From positions 1 to 64,000 of the forward strand of contig NC_018242.1 in assembly GCF_000227135.1 (NCBI RefSeq): 64,000 bases of DNA, read 5' to 3'. Of this stretch, positions 1 through 10,256 are shown one piece after another. Position 1 is the stretch's first letter, and every line of letters starts with the position of its first letter. The position numbers and the translations under genes are program-made. Under the pieces are notes generated by a model. The model ran no database searches, was not told where the DNA came from, and was given only the letters and a program-made list of their open reading frames with translations. This stretch comes from Leishmania donovani. Taxonomy: Eukaryota; Euglenozoa; Kinetoplastea; Trypanosomatida; Trypanosomatidae.

Positions 1-1159
1 AGGGTGTCGCTGTGCAAGGAATCAGTGGAGTGAAAAAACCTACCCTGTACGTGTGCCCTAATCGTGGAACAGCAGAGAGGGCCACGCCCCGCGTGCCGAC
101 GCAAAGAGCTTCGAAGATGGAGCAGACAGCGGCCGTCCAAACAGCCACAAGATGGAGAACAACTAGCGGGGTGGTGCAGTCGGGCTTCCTCTGTTCGCTC
201 AACTCTGTCACAGAGGCAAGTCGCACAACCACACAACACGGGGCAGCCAAGCATCTGCACAGAGGTGTGGCAGATCGCTCAGGGGCAACCACGAGGGCAC
301 CAAAGGCCGCGACGACAAGCAAACGTGCGAGGAAGATCTCGGAGTAGCGCAGGTGGCACAAAAAGGAGTCACATCCCTCATTCCCGTGTCCTGCGAGGGC
401 TTTCGACAGGTACCAGGCATGTGAAGAACAGCTGTGGTGCACAGCCGGCACCACAGCCAACACACTCATGGGAGGAGCGAGGACCATCCGCGCAACGCTC
501 TTGTTGGTTTTCTGACTGCTTTGGAGGACTCTGGCGTGTCGAACATGTTGATAAGCGGCTCCTTTTTAAAGCGTGGGCGTTTGCGTCGGAAGCGGAGGGA
601 AGCAGCAGTAGTCCGGAAACAGATGCGGAGGAGGGCATGGGCGGAGAGTGGTGGACATTTTGAAAGGAGAAGTTAGGGAAAACGCATGCGAGCCTGCTGC
701 AGGCCACCTCGGCCTGAGCGATTTCTTGTCTTTCTCAATCCAGCAGTGTGGAAGTGCATGCTGGTGTGTAAGAGTTGCGAAGGTGAGGGAGACTGAATCA
801 GAGCTGCTGCGAGACGGCTGATAGTCGACACTTGAACGGGTGCACCCGCGCTAGTGGATGAAGCGTACTCACAATCTGCTGCATGCGCTTGGAGCTCAGG
901 CCAAGGACGCTAGACTGCAGCTTGCCGTACCAAGCTCCTGTGATCTTCTATTTTCTTTTGTCTCTCTCCCCCCGCAGGGGTCGGCCAGGAGTATTCTGGA
1001 AATCAATTCAAAAAAGGGGCCAACGCCAAAGTAAAACAAGAGGGCATTGGGACAGAAGAAAGAAGTGTATCTATGAATGCACACGAGTCCCTGCCGCCCG
1101 TCGCTCACACAGCCGTGTAGGCTAGAAAGACAGGCAGCAAGGGACCAGGGCACGATTGC
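1..1159. other. Gene-free left edge, downstream of histone H4
   Basis: No credible gene is seen here. This stretch lies downstream of H4 on the transcribed (minus) strand, so it should hold the H4 3'UTR and then intergenic sequence. A plus-strand open frame of 199 codons (64-663) runs through the region, but its product is rich in Arg, Ser, Gln and Gly with no domain, and frames on both strands are open over the same bases. I therefore do not call it a gene. Composition from 1 to about 900 is less purine/pyrimidine-skewed than most intergenic DNA in the window, which could reflect an old repeat. Confidence 0.5.
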
Positions 1160-1462
1160 TTACGCATAGCCGTAGAGGATGTGGCCTTGCTTGCGCAGCG
1201 CGTTCACAACATCGCACGCCGTCACGGTCTTCTTGCGCGCGTACTCGGTGTAGGCCGTGCTGCAGCGCACAATGTCCTCCACGTAGGCCTTCAGCACGCG
1301 GCGCACCTCTTCGTAGACCTCGCTCGAGATGCGCTTCACGCCACCGCGGCGCGCCATGCGGCGGACGCAGCCGCGAGTGATGCCGCGGATGTTGTCGCGC
1401 AGCACCTTCTTCTGTCGCTTCTGGCTGCTCTTGGCATCAGCGGAACGCTTGCCCTTGGCCAT
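1160..1462 (-). CDS. H4: Histone H4
   Basis: Core nucleosomal histone H4, which pairs with H3 in the nucleosome tetramer. The 100-residue product begins [15 protein letters not shown] and has the histone-fold sequences [39 protein letters not shown] and [18 protein letters not shown], ending LYGYA. Length and sequence fit trypanosomatid H4, whose N-terminal tail diverges from that of animals and plants. The frame is open 32 codons further upstream, but that extension is Ser/Pro-rich and untypical of H4, so the start is set at the MAKG methionine. A run of 12 G (C in the mRNA) lies about 35-46 nt before the start. It is the last gene of the minus-strand array seen in the window. Confidence 0.97.
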   Translation of the reverse strand: MAKGKRSADAKSSQKRQKKVLRDNIRGITRGCVRRMARRGGVKRISSEVYEEVRRVLKAYVEDIVRCSTAYTEYARKKTVTACDVVNALRKQGHILYGYA

Positions 1463-1976
1463 GGCTGAATGTGCCGGTGAGGAAAGGGGTGTGCTTGGGG
1501 GGGGGGGGAAGTAGGCGGTGGATGAAAGCGTGGTGTGGAGGCTGAATGGGATCACCAAATAGCAAAAATGTTGAGATGATAAAGTCTTGAAAGAAATGAA
1601 AGGTAGAAGGCATTTAAAGCCGCTGAAGGGCCGCTTGAAAGGCAGCAGCAGAACGCTGAAAGAGGAAGGGGGTGGTGTTTTGGCGATACCTCGTGGTATG
1701 TTTTCAGCACTGGAAGCACGCAGAGCTACATGATCGGAAGTTTTTGCCTTTCATTGACATTAAAGCAACTTCGAGCACTCCTCGCGCGCCTTCCTTTTGT
1801 TCCTTTTGTAGATTCTGTACGTCACTCTTTTCCTTCATGTTAGACGTGCATGTACGTGCTTTGAAAGAAGGTCGTCTCTTTACGGTGTGGCACGAGTGCG
1901 TATACCCAGCAGGGGCTTCTTTGATGCTGACAATGGCAGGCCACCGCGCCTCGCTGCGCGAGTCCGGCAGAAAATC
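1463..1976. other. Intergenic region between H4 and the GT-like gene
   Basis: Holds the H4 5'UTR and candidate splice acceptor, then the presumed 3'UTR of the upstream gene. No other coding potential or repeat was recognised. Confidence 0.5.
1586..1610 (-). promoter_or_regulatory. Candidate trans-splice acceptor for histone H4
   Basis: Read on the minus strand, a pyrimidine-rich tract (about 1588-1610) is followed by an AG whose complement is at 1586-1587. This would give a 5'UTR of about 123 nt. The arrangement fits spliced-leader addition in trypanosomatids, but other AGs nearby could be used. Confidence 0.35.
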
Positions 1977-3881
1977 TCAGGGACTGTGAAAGGGGCTCGG
2001 GCACACGGCAAAGAAAGGAATATGCTGCACTGTTTCGTTGCACCACAGCGCCAGTTTCAACTTGTCCAACACCGTCATGGCAGTCGACAGCGCCTTGAAG
2101 CTGCGCCGAACCGCGAAGTACCAGGCAAACCACTCACGGTATCGCAAATAGTACCGCCGTTTGCTACCGGCAGCGAAGTGTAGGAAGGAGGGAAGCACGT
2201 GCCGCCGGAGAGCAGCCGAGCATCTAGTGGAGACCGAGCCGTCTAGTAAGGTCACGTCGAGGCACCGCGGCGGGACCTCACGACCCCACAGTGGGGGCGT
2301 GATGAAGGCACCCGAGGCGCCAGCGATGAGATCGCGGTCAGGAACCGTAAAGAGCACGTCATCGCGATGGCGAGTGTAGTAGGAAGTGAGCTGGCCGAGC
2401 CGCTGCCGGCGCCGCAAATGGGAAGTGAACATGAACTCCGTGAGTTGGTCGACAGAGATGAGACCAACCGGCAGCCCAAACGGGTCGCGCACCAGTCGGC
2501 CGTCTGCGCGGTGCCCAGTCTGAAGCAAAAGGCCCTCATTGACCTCGAACATGCGTGAGTAGTACCGCAGAACGCCGAGGATGGACTGATCGCAAAACCA
2601 CTCCCGCTTCACGCGAGGCTGCTGCTCCTTGGCGAACCGGAGAACACCGGCGGCCATCTCTCGGAGCGCCCACACGCGGGAGATGTGCATGCCGGCGTTG
2701 AGATAGTGCGCCGGGTTGCGACCGACGGAGAAGGCGCCGTCGTAGAAGAACCGATCGCCGGGAGTGCGCAGAAAGTTCGCAGCCTCCAGCGAGGTGTTGA
2801 GTAAGCGATGCCCGTGGCCCTGGGCGAAGAAGCCGTCGTAGATGTTCTTGTAGTAATTCCAGTCCTCCCTGGATGCGCGGGCTGCGTCGTGGGGAGAAAA
2901 GAAGGACGCGCCGTTGCGAGCGGCTGCGATGAGGTGCGTCGTGATGTAATCGCTGGTGAAACACTGGAAGAGGCCATCGACTGGCTGATGATAGTAGCAA
3001 TCGTCGTCCGCGTTGAAGATGACGGGCGGCAGCTGCACAAGCGGCCGCGGCTGTTGGTTGGGTGTGGTGCGCAGAGTAGCCATAAAGGCGGACCCGACCT
3101 CCTCTCCGTAGTCCTCCCAGGCGCGCACCGCGGCGAGATCGAGAGCCGCCTCTGAGGCAGGCGAGTAGCGTGCAAACTTCTGCAAGAACGGCACCACATC
3201 CGATCCTGTCCACGCCACGTCGGTGTCCAACGTGACGACGATGTCCTCGTCCCGCAAGCCCTCGCGATCAAGATAGTCGAGGTAGTGCTCATAGCGCCAG
3301 ACGTGAGAGTAGGTACTATCCGCTCCAAGGACGCTGAGCCGGACACCAGCGAGCGCACACGACGCAGTGACCATGCAGAAGCTCCAGTCCGTCTGATTTG
3401 AGGCTACGATGAAGTGAATTCGAGTGGGGAGGTACGTTACGCCGTCCGTGCCGTTGTGCTGCGACAGGTATGCGTTGACACTTCGTTGAAGGTCCGCGTT
3501 GGCATCGGGGTGATCACCTGGGTCGCGCTGCGGCAAGGGCTCCCTCTTCCCTAGCGCGGCACGCCGCGCGGGGTGGATATGGGAGTACACGTAGTGGCAG
3601 TGGGGTGCATTGGGCCGCCAGACAGCCGCGGCGGCAGTAGTAACAGCCAAGATGAGCGCGAGGTAGAGTGTCGAGAACAGAAAGCGCTTGAAGCGCAGCA
3701 CGTCATTCTCCGATCCGCACAGGCGAACGAGCTCGTGCCGCATCCATCGAAGACGCTCCACTGCCGCTGCTTCGACAGAGCGATACTGCTGACGCAAAGC
3801 CCGCTGTGAGGAGCGCACCAGCCTTACAAGATGTGGCATCCCTCTTCGTTTTTGTTGCGGAGTCAATGCGGGGGGCAGCAT
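1977..3881 (-). CDS. Type II membrane protein, glycosyltransferase-like
   Basis: A 634-residue protein with a basic cytosolic N-terminus, one membrane segment at about residues 67-87 and a large presumably lumenal domain, the layout of a Golgi/ER type II enzyme. The lumenal part has IVVTLDTDVAW (DTD at 219-221), then FNADDDCYYHQP and FYDGAFSVG...YLNAGMHISR. These resemble the DxD metal site and the following strands of GT-A fold transferases, with closest resemblance by eye to the glycosyltransferase domain of procollagen lysyl hydroxylase (PLOD) proteins. Donor and acceptor are unknown. The longest start would leave only about 6 nt after the nearest AG (3888-3889), so the second methionine (3839) is a plausible alternative. 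It could instead belong to a kinetoplastid-specific glycosyltransferase family. Confidence 0.75.
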   Translation of the reverse strand: MLPPALTPQQKRRGMPHLVRLVRSSQRALRQQYRSVEAAAVERLRWMRHELVRLCGSENDVLRFKRFLFSTLYLALILAVTTAAAAVWRPNAPHCHYVYSHIHPARRAALGKREPLPQRDPGDHPDANADLQRSVNAYLSQHNGTDGVTYLPTRIHFIVASNQTDWSFCMVTASCALAGVRLSVLGADSTYSHVWRYEHYLDYLDREGLRDEDIVVTLDTDVAWTGSDVVPFLQKFARYSPASEAALDLAAVRAWEDYGEEVGSAFMATLRTTPNQQPRPLVQLPPVIFNADDDCYYHQPVDGLFQCFTSDYITTHLIAAARNGASFFSPHDAARASREDWNYYKNIYDGFFAQGHGHRLLNTSLEAANFLRTPGDRFFYDGAFSVGRNPAHYLNAGMHISRVWALREMAAGVLRFAKEQQPRVKREWFCDQSILGVLRYYSRMFEVNEGLLLQTGHRADGRLVRDPFGLPVGLISVDQLTEFMFTSHLRRRQRLGQLTSYYTRHRDDVLFTVPDRDLIAGASGAFITPPLWGREVPPRCLDVTLLDGSVSTRCSAALRRHVLPSFLHFAAGSKRRYYLRYREWFAWYFAVRRSFKALSTAMTVLDKLKLALWCNETVQHIPFFAVCPSPFHSP

Positions 3882-4681
3882 GCGTGCCTAGCATAGCGTG
3901 GATGAGCAGTGATTAAGTCGGAGTTCGAGAAAGGGAAGCGAGACGACAAGAAGTATGGCCAGTAGCAGAGAACATGCAGGAAGGATAGAGAGTTGTGTTC
4001 TGCTTTGTGTGCGCATATATGGAGGAGTACCCAGGTTCGTATTGGAGAGCTCTTCGCACACTCGCAGACAGGGAGAACGAGAAAAGAAGGTCCGGCGAAG
4101 GCGAAAGCGTCGATGATGCGACGCTTTCGACAACTCTGCAGTGACGCAACGTGGGTCTTGTTTTGCCACACAGCATCCACAAAGAAGGCCTCGATCTGAG
4201 AAACGAGAACGAAGCAAGGTATGCCGGGGTAAATAGGTAAGGTGACGGAGAAAGAGCAGAAGAGGAGAGAAAGAAAAAGAGAGTTTGGGTATCGATGAAG
4301 TTGCCGTGGGCAGCATGAAGCGCTATCGGGCGGAGGGGGGTACCAAGAAGGGGGCATTGGCATTGCCGGGTCGTCCCAGGTTGAGAGAGGTAAAAGTCGA
4401 CGGGCCACACACGCACAGCGCACACGCCAACAGAAACGGGCCCTCGCAATCTGTGGTCACGTGACGCGATACTGTTGCACGTTCCATGATTCGTTGACTC
4501 TGAGTGTTATCGCTTCGGTTGTATGCAGAGATCACATATAACCGTCAGCTCGTCGAAAGTGACAGAGCACCCGCTATAATGTTATTGGGGGTCGTGTAAA
4601 GGGCAAGATGTCCGTCAACACTTATGGTTGTGAGGGTGCAAGCAGGGAATTGTGGCGGAGCGAGAGGGCGGCCCGTTTCGT
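3882..4681. other. Intergenic region
   Basis: Noncoding, with alternating purine and pyrimidine tracts. Several overlapping minus-strand open frames (3863-4535) give Ser/Leu/Phe-rich products typical of translated pyrimidine tracts. No gene or repeat was recognised. Confidence 0.5.
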
Positions 4682-6010
4682 TCATTCCATCTTGAGCAGG
4701 AAGGAGAGAGAGGAGCCAAGAGACCAGGAAACCGCCATACCCTCGATGCGGTTGGGCACCGTGAGAGCCGTGGCGTCACTAAGCCCTAGGCCGTATGTCA
4801 AGAAGCTGTACATGTACGCCAGCTCCATGCAGGCCGTTTCCTCAGGGGCGGTGGTCCGCCTCGCAGATTCCCGGTGGCACACCTCTTGCCCGACCTCCTT
4901 GTACGACGAGACGTAGACCGGGCTCCCCTCCTTGCTGAAGTGGTAGAGTCGGTCGTAAAAGTAGGAGAAGGCGTAGATGAGATGCCGCCTTGACGGAAAC
5001 AGCGGCTGCGGCACGCCGCGGGCGCCACAGGCATCAAACTTGCAGGTCGTCTTTGTTATGACATGTTCGTGAAATAGTCCTGCACACGCGTCAAAGTCCG
5101 TGGCGTCACTGTTTCGAAGTTCCACATCGTTCAGGCGCTTCGCATACCCTCTCGGGAAGCACGGGAAAGACGACGTCCCGTTCGCTTCGGCGAATGACAT
5201 CATAAGCTTCTTCTTCGCCTCGTTCATCCCAAGGCCGAGATAGCTGTGCTGATACATGGTGATCGTGCGCTTTGGTGTGCGCAGCTGGTGGGCATAGTTG
5301 AAGGGCAGCCATTCTCCAGACGTGGGCGTCGTCTCGAAGACGACCTGTGTCGAGGCACCTCCCATGTCGATGGTCGCGACGGTGGCAACGTCCGTGTCGA
5401 GCCTGTTCAGCAGGTAGTTCACCGTCAGCCACCCGTAGACGCCCTCTTGAGCGCCAGAGATGATGGAGGCACCACGAGACTGAAATGGAGATGCGTTGAG
5501 TGTGTGCTGGGCAGCGTCCAGCAGCACCTGCTGGACGGACTCAGGTAGGAGCCGAAGGCCGGCGGTGGCCTTGAGGGTGACGAAGGTGCACTTCTGGTAG
5601 CTTTGCGGGACCACCTTATCCGCGAAGCGCAGCAGCCCCGCAAGCGACTCCTTGGCGCCGTCTGGGTCGGTGGCAAAAGAGGATAGACCCGGCTCTACTC
5701 GTTTGAAGCGCTCTCTCAGAAGTACGAGACCGGTGCGGCCGCGCTCGTATTGGAACACATGCACACGTGAGCCAGTGCTGCCGGCGTCGATGACGACGTC
5801 GTATACATTCGCGTACGCCGAGTCACATGGGGAGAGCAAAGGGCTTTGATAGTAAACGAGGAAACCGAAGATAACAAGCGCGCTAAGCACAAGGGTGCCG
5901 GCGATGCGCAGTCGCTTCGACTGTTGAGTCATGCGCCGCACCGAGGAGTACGGTCGCATCAAATCCCGACACACAAGAGCGCCACGTAGGTTGGCATCAA
6001 GCAACGTCAA
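4682..6010 (-). CDS. GDA1/CD39-family nucleoside diphosphatase (guanosine diphosphatase-like)
   Basis: A 442-residue ecto-apyrase family protein. All main apyrase-conserved regions are visible: DAGSTGSRVHVFQY (about 75-88), LKATAGLRLL (146-155), GAQEGVYGWLTVNYLL (186-201) and IDMGGASTQVVFE (214-226), with a C-terminal region near GLGLSDATALTVPNRIEG. One N-terminal membrane segment (about 36-54) implies a type II Golgi anchor. Members hydrolyse GDP or UDP to the monophosphate, which supports nucleotide-sugar import by antiporters and hence lumenal glycosylation. The short tail lacks a second membrane segment. That fits GDA1-type enzymes better than cell-surface CD39. The neighbouring glycosyltransferase-like gene may act in the same compartment, but adjacency says little in a polycistronic array. 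Methionines at 18 and 27 are alternative starts. Confidence 0.93.
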   Translation of the reverse strand: MTLLDANLRGALVCRDLMRPYSSVRRMTQQSKRLRIAGTLVLSALVIFGFLVYYQSPLLSPCDSAYANVYDVVIDAGSTGSRVHVFQYERGRTGLVLLRERFKRVEPGLSSFATDPDGAKESLAGLLRFADKVVPQSYQKCTFVTLKATAGLRLLPESVQQVLLDAAQHTLNASPFQSRGASIISGAQEGVYGWLTVNYLLNRLDTDVATVATIDMGGASTQVVFETTPTSGEWLPFNYAHQLRTPKRTITMYQHSYLGLGMNEAKKKLMMSFAEANGTSSFPCFPRGYAKRLNDVELRNSDATDFDACAGLFHEHVITKTTCKFDACGARGVPQPLFPSRRHLIYAFSYFYDRLYHFSKEGSPVYVSSYKEVGQEVCHRESARRTTAPEETACMELAYMYSFLTYGLGLSDATALTVPNRIEGMAVSWSLGSSLSFLLKME

Positions 6011-6806
6011 ACGTGGAGAAAGGAATGAGGAGGCCGCAGAGAGCTGTACGCAGAGGAGAAAACTAGGGTCCTCATGCAGGTCGTAGTGAATGTTAGGCGA
6101 AAGGAAAGCAGTGCATTAGAAATGAGGCCAGTGAGCGCGGATAGGAAGGCAAGCGGAGACGGTGTGATCGTAGCGGGTGTGGTAGCGAGAAGTGCTTCTC
6201 CAGAAAGAGTGGGTCGGAGTGGGAGACTACAGAGGCAGCGCGCAGAGCAAGCTGCAGCCTATAGCCCCTGGCAAGGTGGGAGGGGGGGAGACGAGGGTAA
6301 GTGGCGGGTGAACGTTAATCGTCACCGGCCTTCACTCCCTTTCGGTAACAACGGCGAAGTTAACAAGTAGACCGTGCGTGCACGACAGTGCGATCGTGGA
6401 AAGGGACCATGGCGTTCTCTTTGTTTTTTTCTTGCATGTGCGAGCGTGCATGTTCAAAACCGCAGCAATCTTTGCACAGAGGAAATGTGTGGCTCTTCTG
6501 TGATCGGCAACAGCCGCACGAGTCTGAAAGCTACGAGCACGCGCCTCGCACTCACAGGAGGAAAGAGAAAGGGAAACGGAAATAGAAATGCTGGGATCCT
6601 TAGTATGCATGGCTAGTTAGAGTGAAGAAAGGGAGGGTGAGCGAGTGACTATCGCGCATGCACAAATAACGAGAGAGCCAAGTCTAAAAGAAAGGGCACG
6701 CACAGAGACGCACACGCACCCCCTGTGGGATGAGGAAAGACGCGTCCAGCATGTGTGTGTGTGGGAGGGAGTGTAGGTGACGGCAAGCTGGGCAGCAGCT
6801 TCGGAT
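6011..6806. other. Intergenic region
   Basis: Holds the presumed 5'UTR of the diphosphatase gene and the 3'UTR of the LOG-like gene. Short open frames on both strands show no recognisable protein. No repeat was seen beyond short CA-rich stretches near 6700-6775. Confidence 0.5.
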
Positions 6807-7805
6807 TCACTCCGCGCTGGGCGAATCACTTGCCAAGCGGTGGTAAAAATCTTTAATGTGCTCGACCGCCTCTTCCGCGGAGTCGGTAAAGAGCAAGCTA
6901 TCGATCTCCTCCTGCGATATCACGCCGTAGTCAGCCAGAGCCTGCCAGTTGACGACCATCTGCCAAAACTCCTTGCCGAGCAACACCACTGGCAACGAAG
7001 GTATTTTCTTCGTCTGTTTCAGAGTGAGCAGCTCAAACATCTCGTCCAGCGTGCCAAACCCACCTGGGGCGACGACTATGGCGCGGCACGAGTACATCAT
7101 CCAAAACTTGCGGGTGAAGAAGTAGTGGAACTCAAATGCCAGCCCCTTCGTCACGTGGGGGTTGAGTCCATTCTCAAACGGGAGGGAGATACCCATGCCC
7201 ATCGTCACAGCTCCAGGTACCGACTCTGCACCGTGGTTCGCCGCCTCCATGAATCCGGGGCCGCCACCTGTGGTGACGACCAGATCGTGAAAGCGCTTCT
7301 GCAAGTCGTCCAGGGACTCCGACCCATCTTCTGGAGTAAGCCTGAAGTAGTCCGGAATGTACCTGAAACTTCGGATGATCATGTCCTGCTCCTTCTGAGA
7401 GAACTCGGCCACCATTCTCGCCAGCTTTTCGACCACGTCGACCCACTTGCACATCCACTGCGTCTTCTTCAGGCGAGCGAGCTCGTTCTGAAGGCTCGCC
7501 TTCGTGCTGTCGTCTGTCACGGCTGCCAGTTTGGAGTGGATGTTCTGGACGGTGCTGTCGTACTGCGCCTGAGTCATGGAGCGGGCACTGCCGAAGAAGA
7601 GAACTGTGGTGCGGATAAAGTGCTGCTGAAGGCGCTGTTTGGGTTCCTCGAATTCGCACAAGATGCGGATCATGCGCCCTGAGTAGCTGTTGAGAAACTC
7701 CATGTTTCTGTAGGACTTGATGGTGGGGGTCAGCTTCTGGCCGGAGAGGTCCTCCCCCTTCTGCACATAAGGGGAGGACTCGTGCGAGTGGCGCAGGGTC
7801 GACAT
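6807..7805 (-). CDS. LOG-family (lysine decarboxylase-like) nucleotide-binding protein
   Basis: A 332-residue protein with the two hallmarks of the LOG / 'possible lysine decarboxylase' family (Rossmann-like fold): TTGGGPGFMEAANHGA at about 178-193 and APGGFGTLDEMFELLT at 246-261, the PGGxGTxxE motif. Characterised LOG enzymes are phosphoribohydrolases that release a base from cytokinin or nucleoside monophosphates. The old 'lysine decarboxylase' label is not supported by chemistry. The protein is longer than typical ~200-residue LOGs, carrying about 110 extra N-terminal residues with a helical, charged stretch (about 85-140). No targeting signal is clear, so it is probably cytosolic. The true substrate in a trypanosomatid is unknown. 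Confidence 0.9.
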   Translation of the reverse strand: MSTLRHSHESSPYVQKGEDLSGQKLTPTIKSYRNMEFLNSYSGRMIRILCEFEEPKQRLQQHFIRTTVLFFGSARSMTQAQYDSTVQNIHSKLAAVTDDSTKASLQNELARLKKTQWMCKWVDVVEKLARMVAEFSQKEQDMIIRSFRYIPDYFRLTPEDGSESLDDLQKRFHDLVVTTGGGPGFMEAANHGAESVPGAVTMGMGISLPFENGLNPHVTKGLAFEFHYFFTRKFWMMYSCRAIVVAPGGFGTLDEMFELLTLKQTKKIPSLPVVLLGKEFWQMVVNWQALADYGVISQEEIDSLLFTDSAEEAVEHIKDFYHRLASDSPSAE

Positions 7806-10256
7806 GGCCGTTTATGTAGAACGCAGTCTATACGTGTGTGTGTGTGTGTCGTCCGTGGTGTGGGGAACGAGTGCCGTCGATGAAAGCGCACAAGAAACTT
7901 CTGAAAACGCAATTGAAGGAAAAAAAGCTCTGAAGGCGTGCGTCTGGTCGTGTCGTTTTTGCTCGAGTTGTGATGGAAATCGAGAGCACGAGAGAGAATA
8001 GCAGGGAGGACCACAGGGAAGAGTGGGCGCCACACTTTCAATACTCCCAGATAGGCAAGGAGCAAGAGGAAGGAAACAAGGAAGAAGGGGGAGCACACAC
8101 GCTTGTTGGCGTATAGAGACAACGGCACTCGCGGGGTTGTTGTTCGAGGGATTGTCTGTCTCTACTGGAGTGTTTGTCTACGGGTGTTTGAAGTGCACCA
8201 GACGATAACGGCGGTGTTCCTTAGAAGCAAGGAAAAACCGACAGAGGGAGAGGTGCAAAAGCCACGGGCGAAGAACTGATCTTTTTCTATGCGGTGTGCG
8301 CACCGGCTGATCGAGAAGGAGAAGCAGCAGACGGCTAGCGTCTTGCCAGTCAAGTGTGCGGCGAAGTAGTGACGGCCATCAAAGAGTGAAAGAAGAGGAT
8401 CGATGCAACGAAGGGGAGGGGGCGAGTACCGCAAAGACGTGTAAGGTGAGTGTGTGAAGGTAGTGGGTATGCAATCGTGATAAGACGCAGCGCATGAAGG
8501 CAACAAAATGAGGCCATAAGTAGGAAAAAGTAAGTGGTTCAGGTTCGTCTTTCCCCTCCCCGTTCCCTCAACGGACGTCTCGCTGGAAAGAGGAGAGCAC
8601 GCGTAAAGGCAAGGCGATCAACTGGGGTGCGGCGCCTTCTGGGTGCACATGTTAGAAAGAGGTGAGTTTGCGGGGCGCTGAGCAGCCCCTCCTAGAGAAA
8701 CAAGAGCGGAGAGGAGCAGATTAAGATTGCCGGCCGTTCCATCGGACTACTTGCCCATGTGCGAGTGATGCATACCGTATCCAACCATTATCCATCACGT
8801 TCGTTTTGCTTGTGGTTCTTTTGTTAATGTCTGCATACTCTACACTCGCTACACGCTATCGATAGTCCTCTACTGCATCGGCTCTTATCTTATGTTTTGT
8901 TTCCGTTGCTGTTGCTTGGCGTCCGTGTACGGTGGTGTGGCGGTGGGCATATTGGTGTTTGTGTGTGCGCCTTGTTGCCGGCGCCCATGGTGGCACCAAA
9001 AGACGACCATCATCCCCAACACCACCTCGCACCACTGCAGCAAAGAGAGAGAAGCTTCATTCCTCGTTTTTCGATGGTCCTATTCGCTGTCTGTATGAGT
9101 CACACACCACTCTACACCACGCCACACCACCACCACCACCCGCCAGTCTGCCGCGGGCCCCGTCGCCTGGTGCGAAGCATGCCGTTCGCACACGCGTTGC
9201 AGCCGTGCGCCGTCCCAGTCAGCTGAGAGCACGGCCTCTGCCTCACACGCTACGCACCACCGCTCCGCGGGCCGCCTCGCAGCCGGCTCCCCTCATGCCG
9301 GTCGCCACCTGGTGCATCCTCCTCGGCGTGGCACGCAGGCTCCCCATCAGCAGGCAGTGAGGGCCGGGTGGGATACGCTCGAGCTCGGTTGGCGCTGTGC
9401 CCATCATGCGGATGCGCAAGCGTGTGCACCGTCGCGGGTCGCCCGCGATGCCGCGCCATCCAGCGCCTGACCGCCGGCATACCAGCGGCGGTACATCGCT
9501 GTGACCCCTCCGCACATGCTAGGTACTTGAGCCTGGCACCGCCACAAGCGGTTCTGGCATTGTTAGGGGCTAGGGACTGGGTGGCTTCTCCCCACTCAGG
9601 GTGGGAGTAACGGACCCCTACATTACCCTGAGGTGTAGCCCCATCATGAGTGCACCGAGAGAGGAGGGAAAAGGAGAAACAAAGGGACTGGGGAAACGAC
9701 TGGGGAGAACGCAAGAAAAGAGGAAGAGAAGCCAAAAAGAAAGATATATTAGGAAAAACATTTTACACACACGCGCACGTACAGAAGTCTCAAACATACA
9801 GCGAACGGAGACGCGAAAGAGAAGGCCGGAAGAGGTGGGGGAAGGCGGAAGCGGAAAGCAGAGGAGGGACAACAATAATAGAACACCAGACGCAGTGCGC
9901 AGCCACTGCCGCACCACCATTTGCTCTACCCTACCGACGTGCTTGGCCCACTTGGCAGCGTCGCACCCCCCACCTACACACACACACACACACACCTCTG
10001 TCGCCTGTTAGGCTGTAGGGCACTTCGCGTCGTCTTCGCAAGTGCCATCTCGTCATCAGCCGCGTCGAACGTCATATGGGACTCAGGGGTATCTACTGCG
10101 CAGCATACACAATGCGCATTAAAACCGCCGAATCGGTCTCTTGCGTACCTCAACAGGGGACTGATGTTGGCTGCCCCCCCCCCTGCACGCACATCTTCGG
10201 CTGCTGGCTCTTTCTTTCACGCAGAGATGCGGGTGAAGTCAGTCGACGGTGCGCGC
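7806..10256. other. Intergenic region with one SIDER-like copy
   Basis: A 2.4 kb gap holding a GT microsatellite at about 7835-7852, the SIDER-like element at 9097-9663 and an AC dinucleotide run at 9976-9995. No protein-coding gene was recognised. Since transcription is leftward, most of this should be the cytochrome b5 reductase 3'UTR, with the retroposon in sense orientation inside or near it. Confidence 0.55.
9097..9663 (-). mobile_element. SIDER-like retroposon, copy 1 (sense to transcription)
   Basis: A ~567 bp element whose sense strand is the minus strand. Orientation is set by the stretch equivalent to GGTGCCAGGCTCAAGTACC (about 9518-9540 in complement), which resembles the Pr77 hallmark of the trypanosomatid L1Tc/ingi/SIDER clade, and by comparison with copies that end in A-rich tails. 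The body from the hallmark to the GT-rich 3' segment appears identical to copies 5 and 6. Its 5' module carries about 36-38 bp absent from copies 3-6 and has a divergent extreme 5' end. SIDER2 elements are known to sit in 3'UTRs and affect mRNA stability. Confidence 0.8.

Noticed and set aside
64..663. 199-codon plus-strand open frame at the left edge
   Set aside because: Opposite strand to all genes, no domain, Arg/Gln/Ser-rich, and overlapping frames on both strands are also open.
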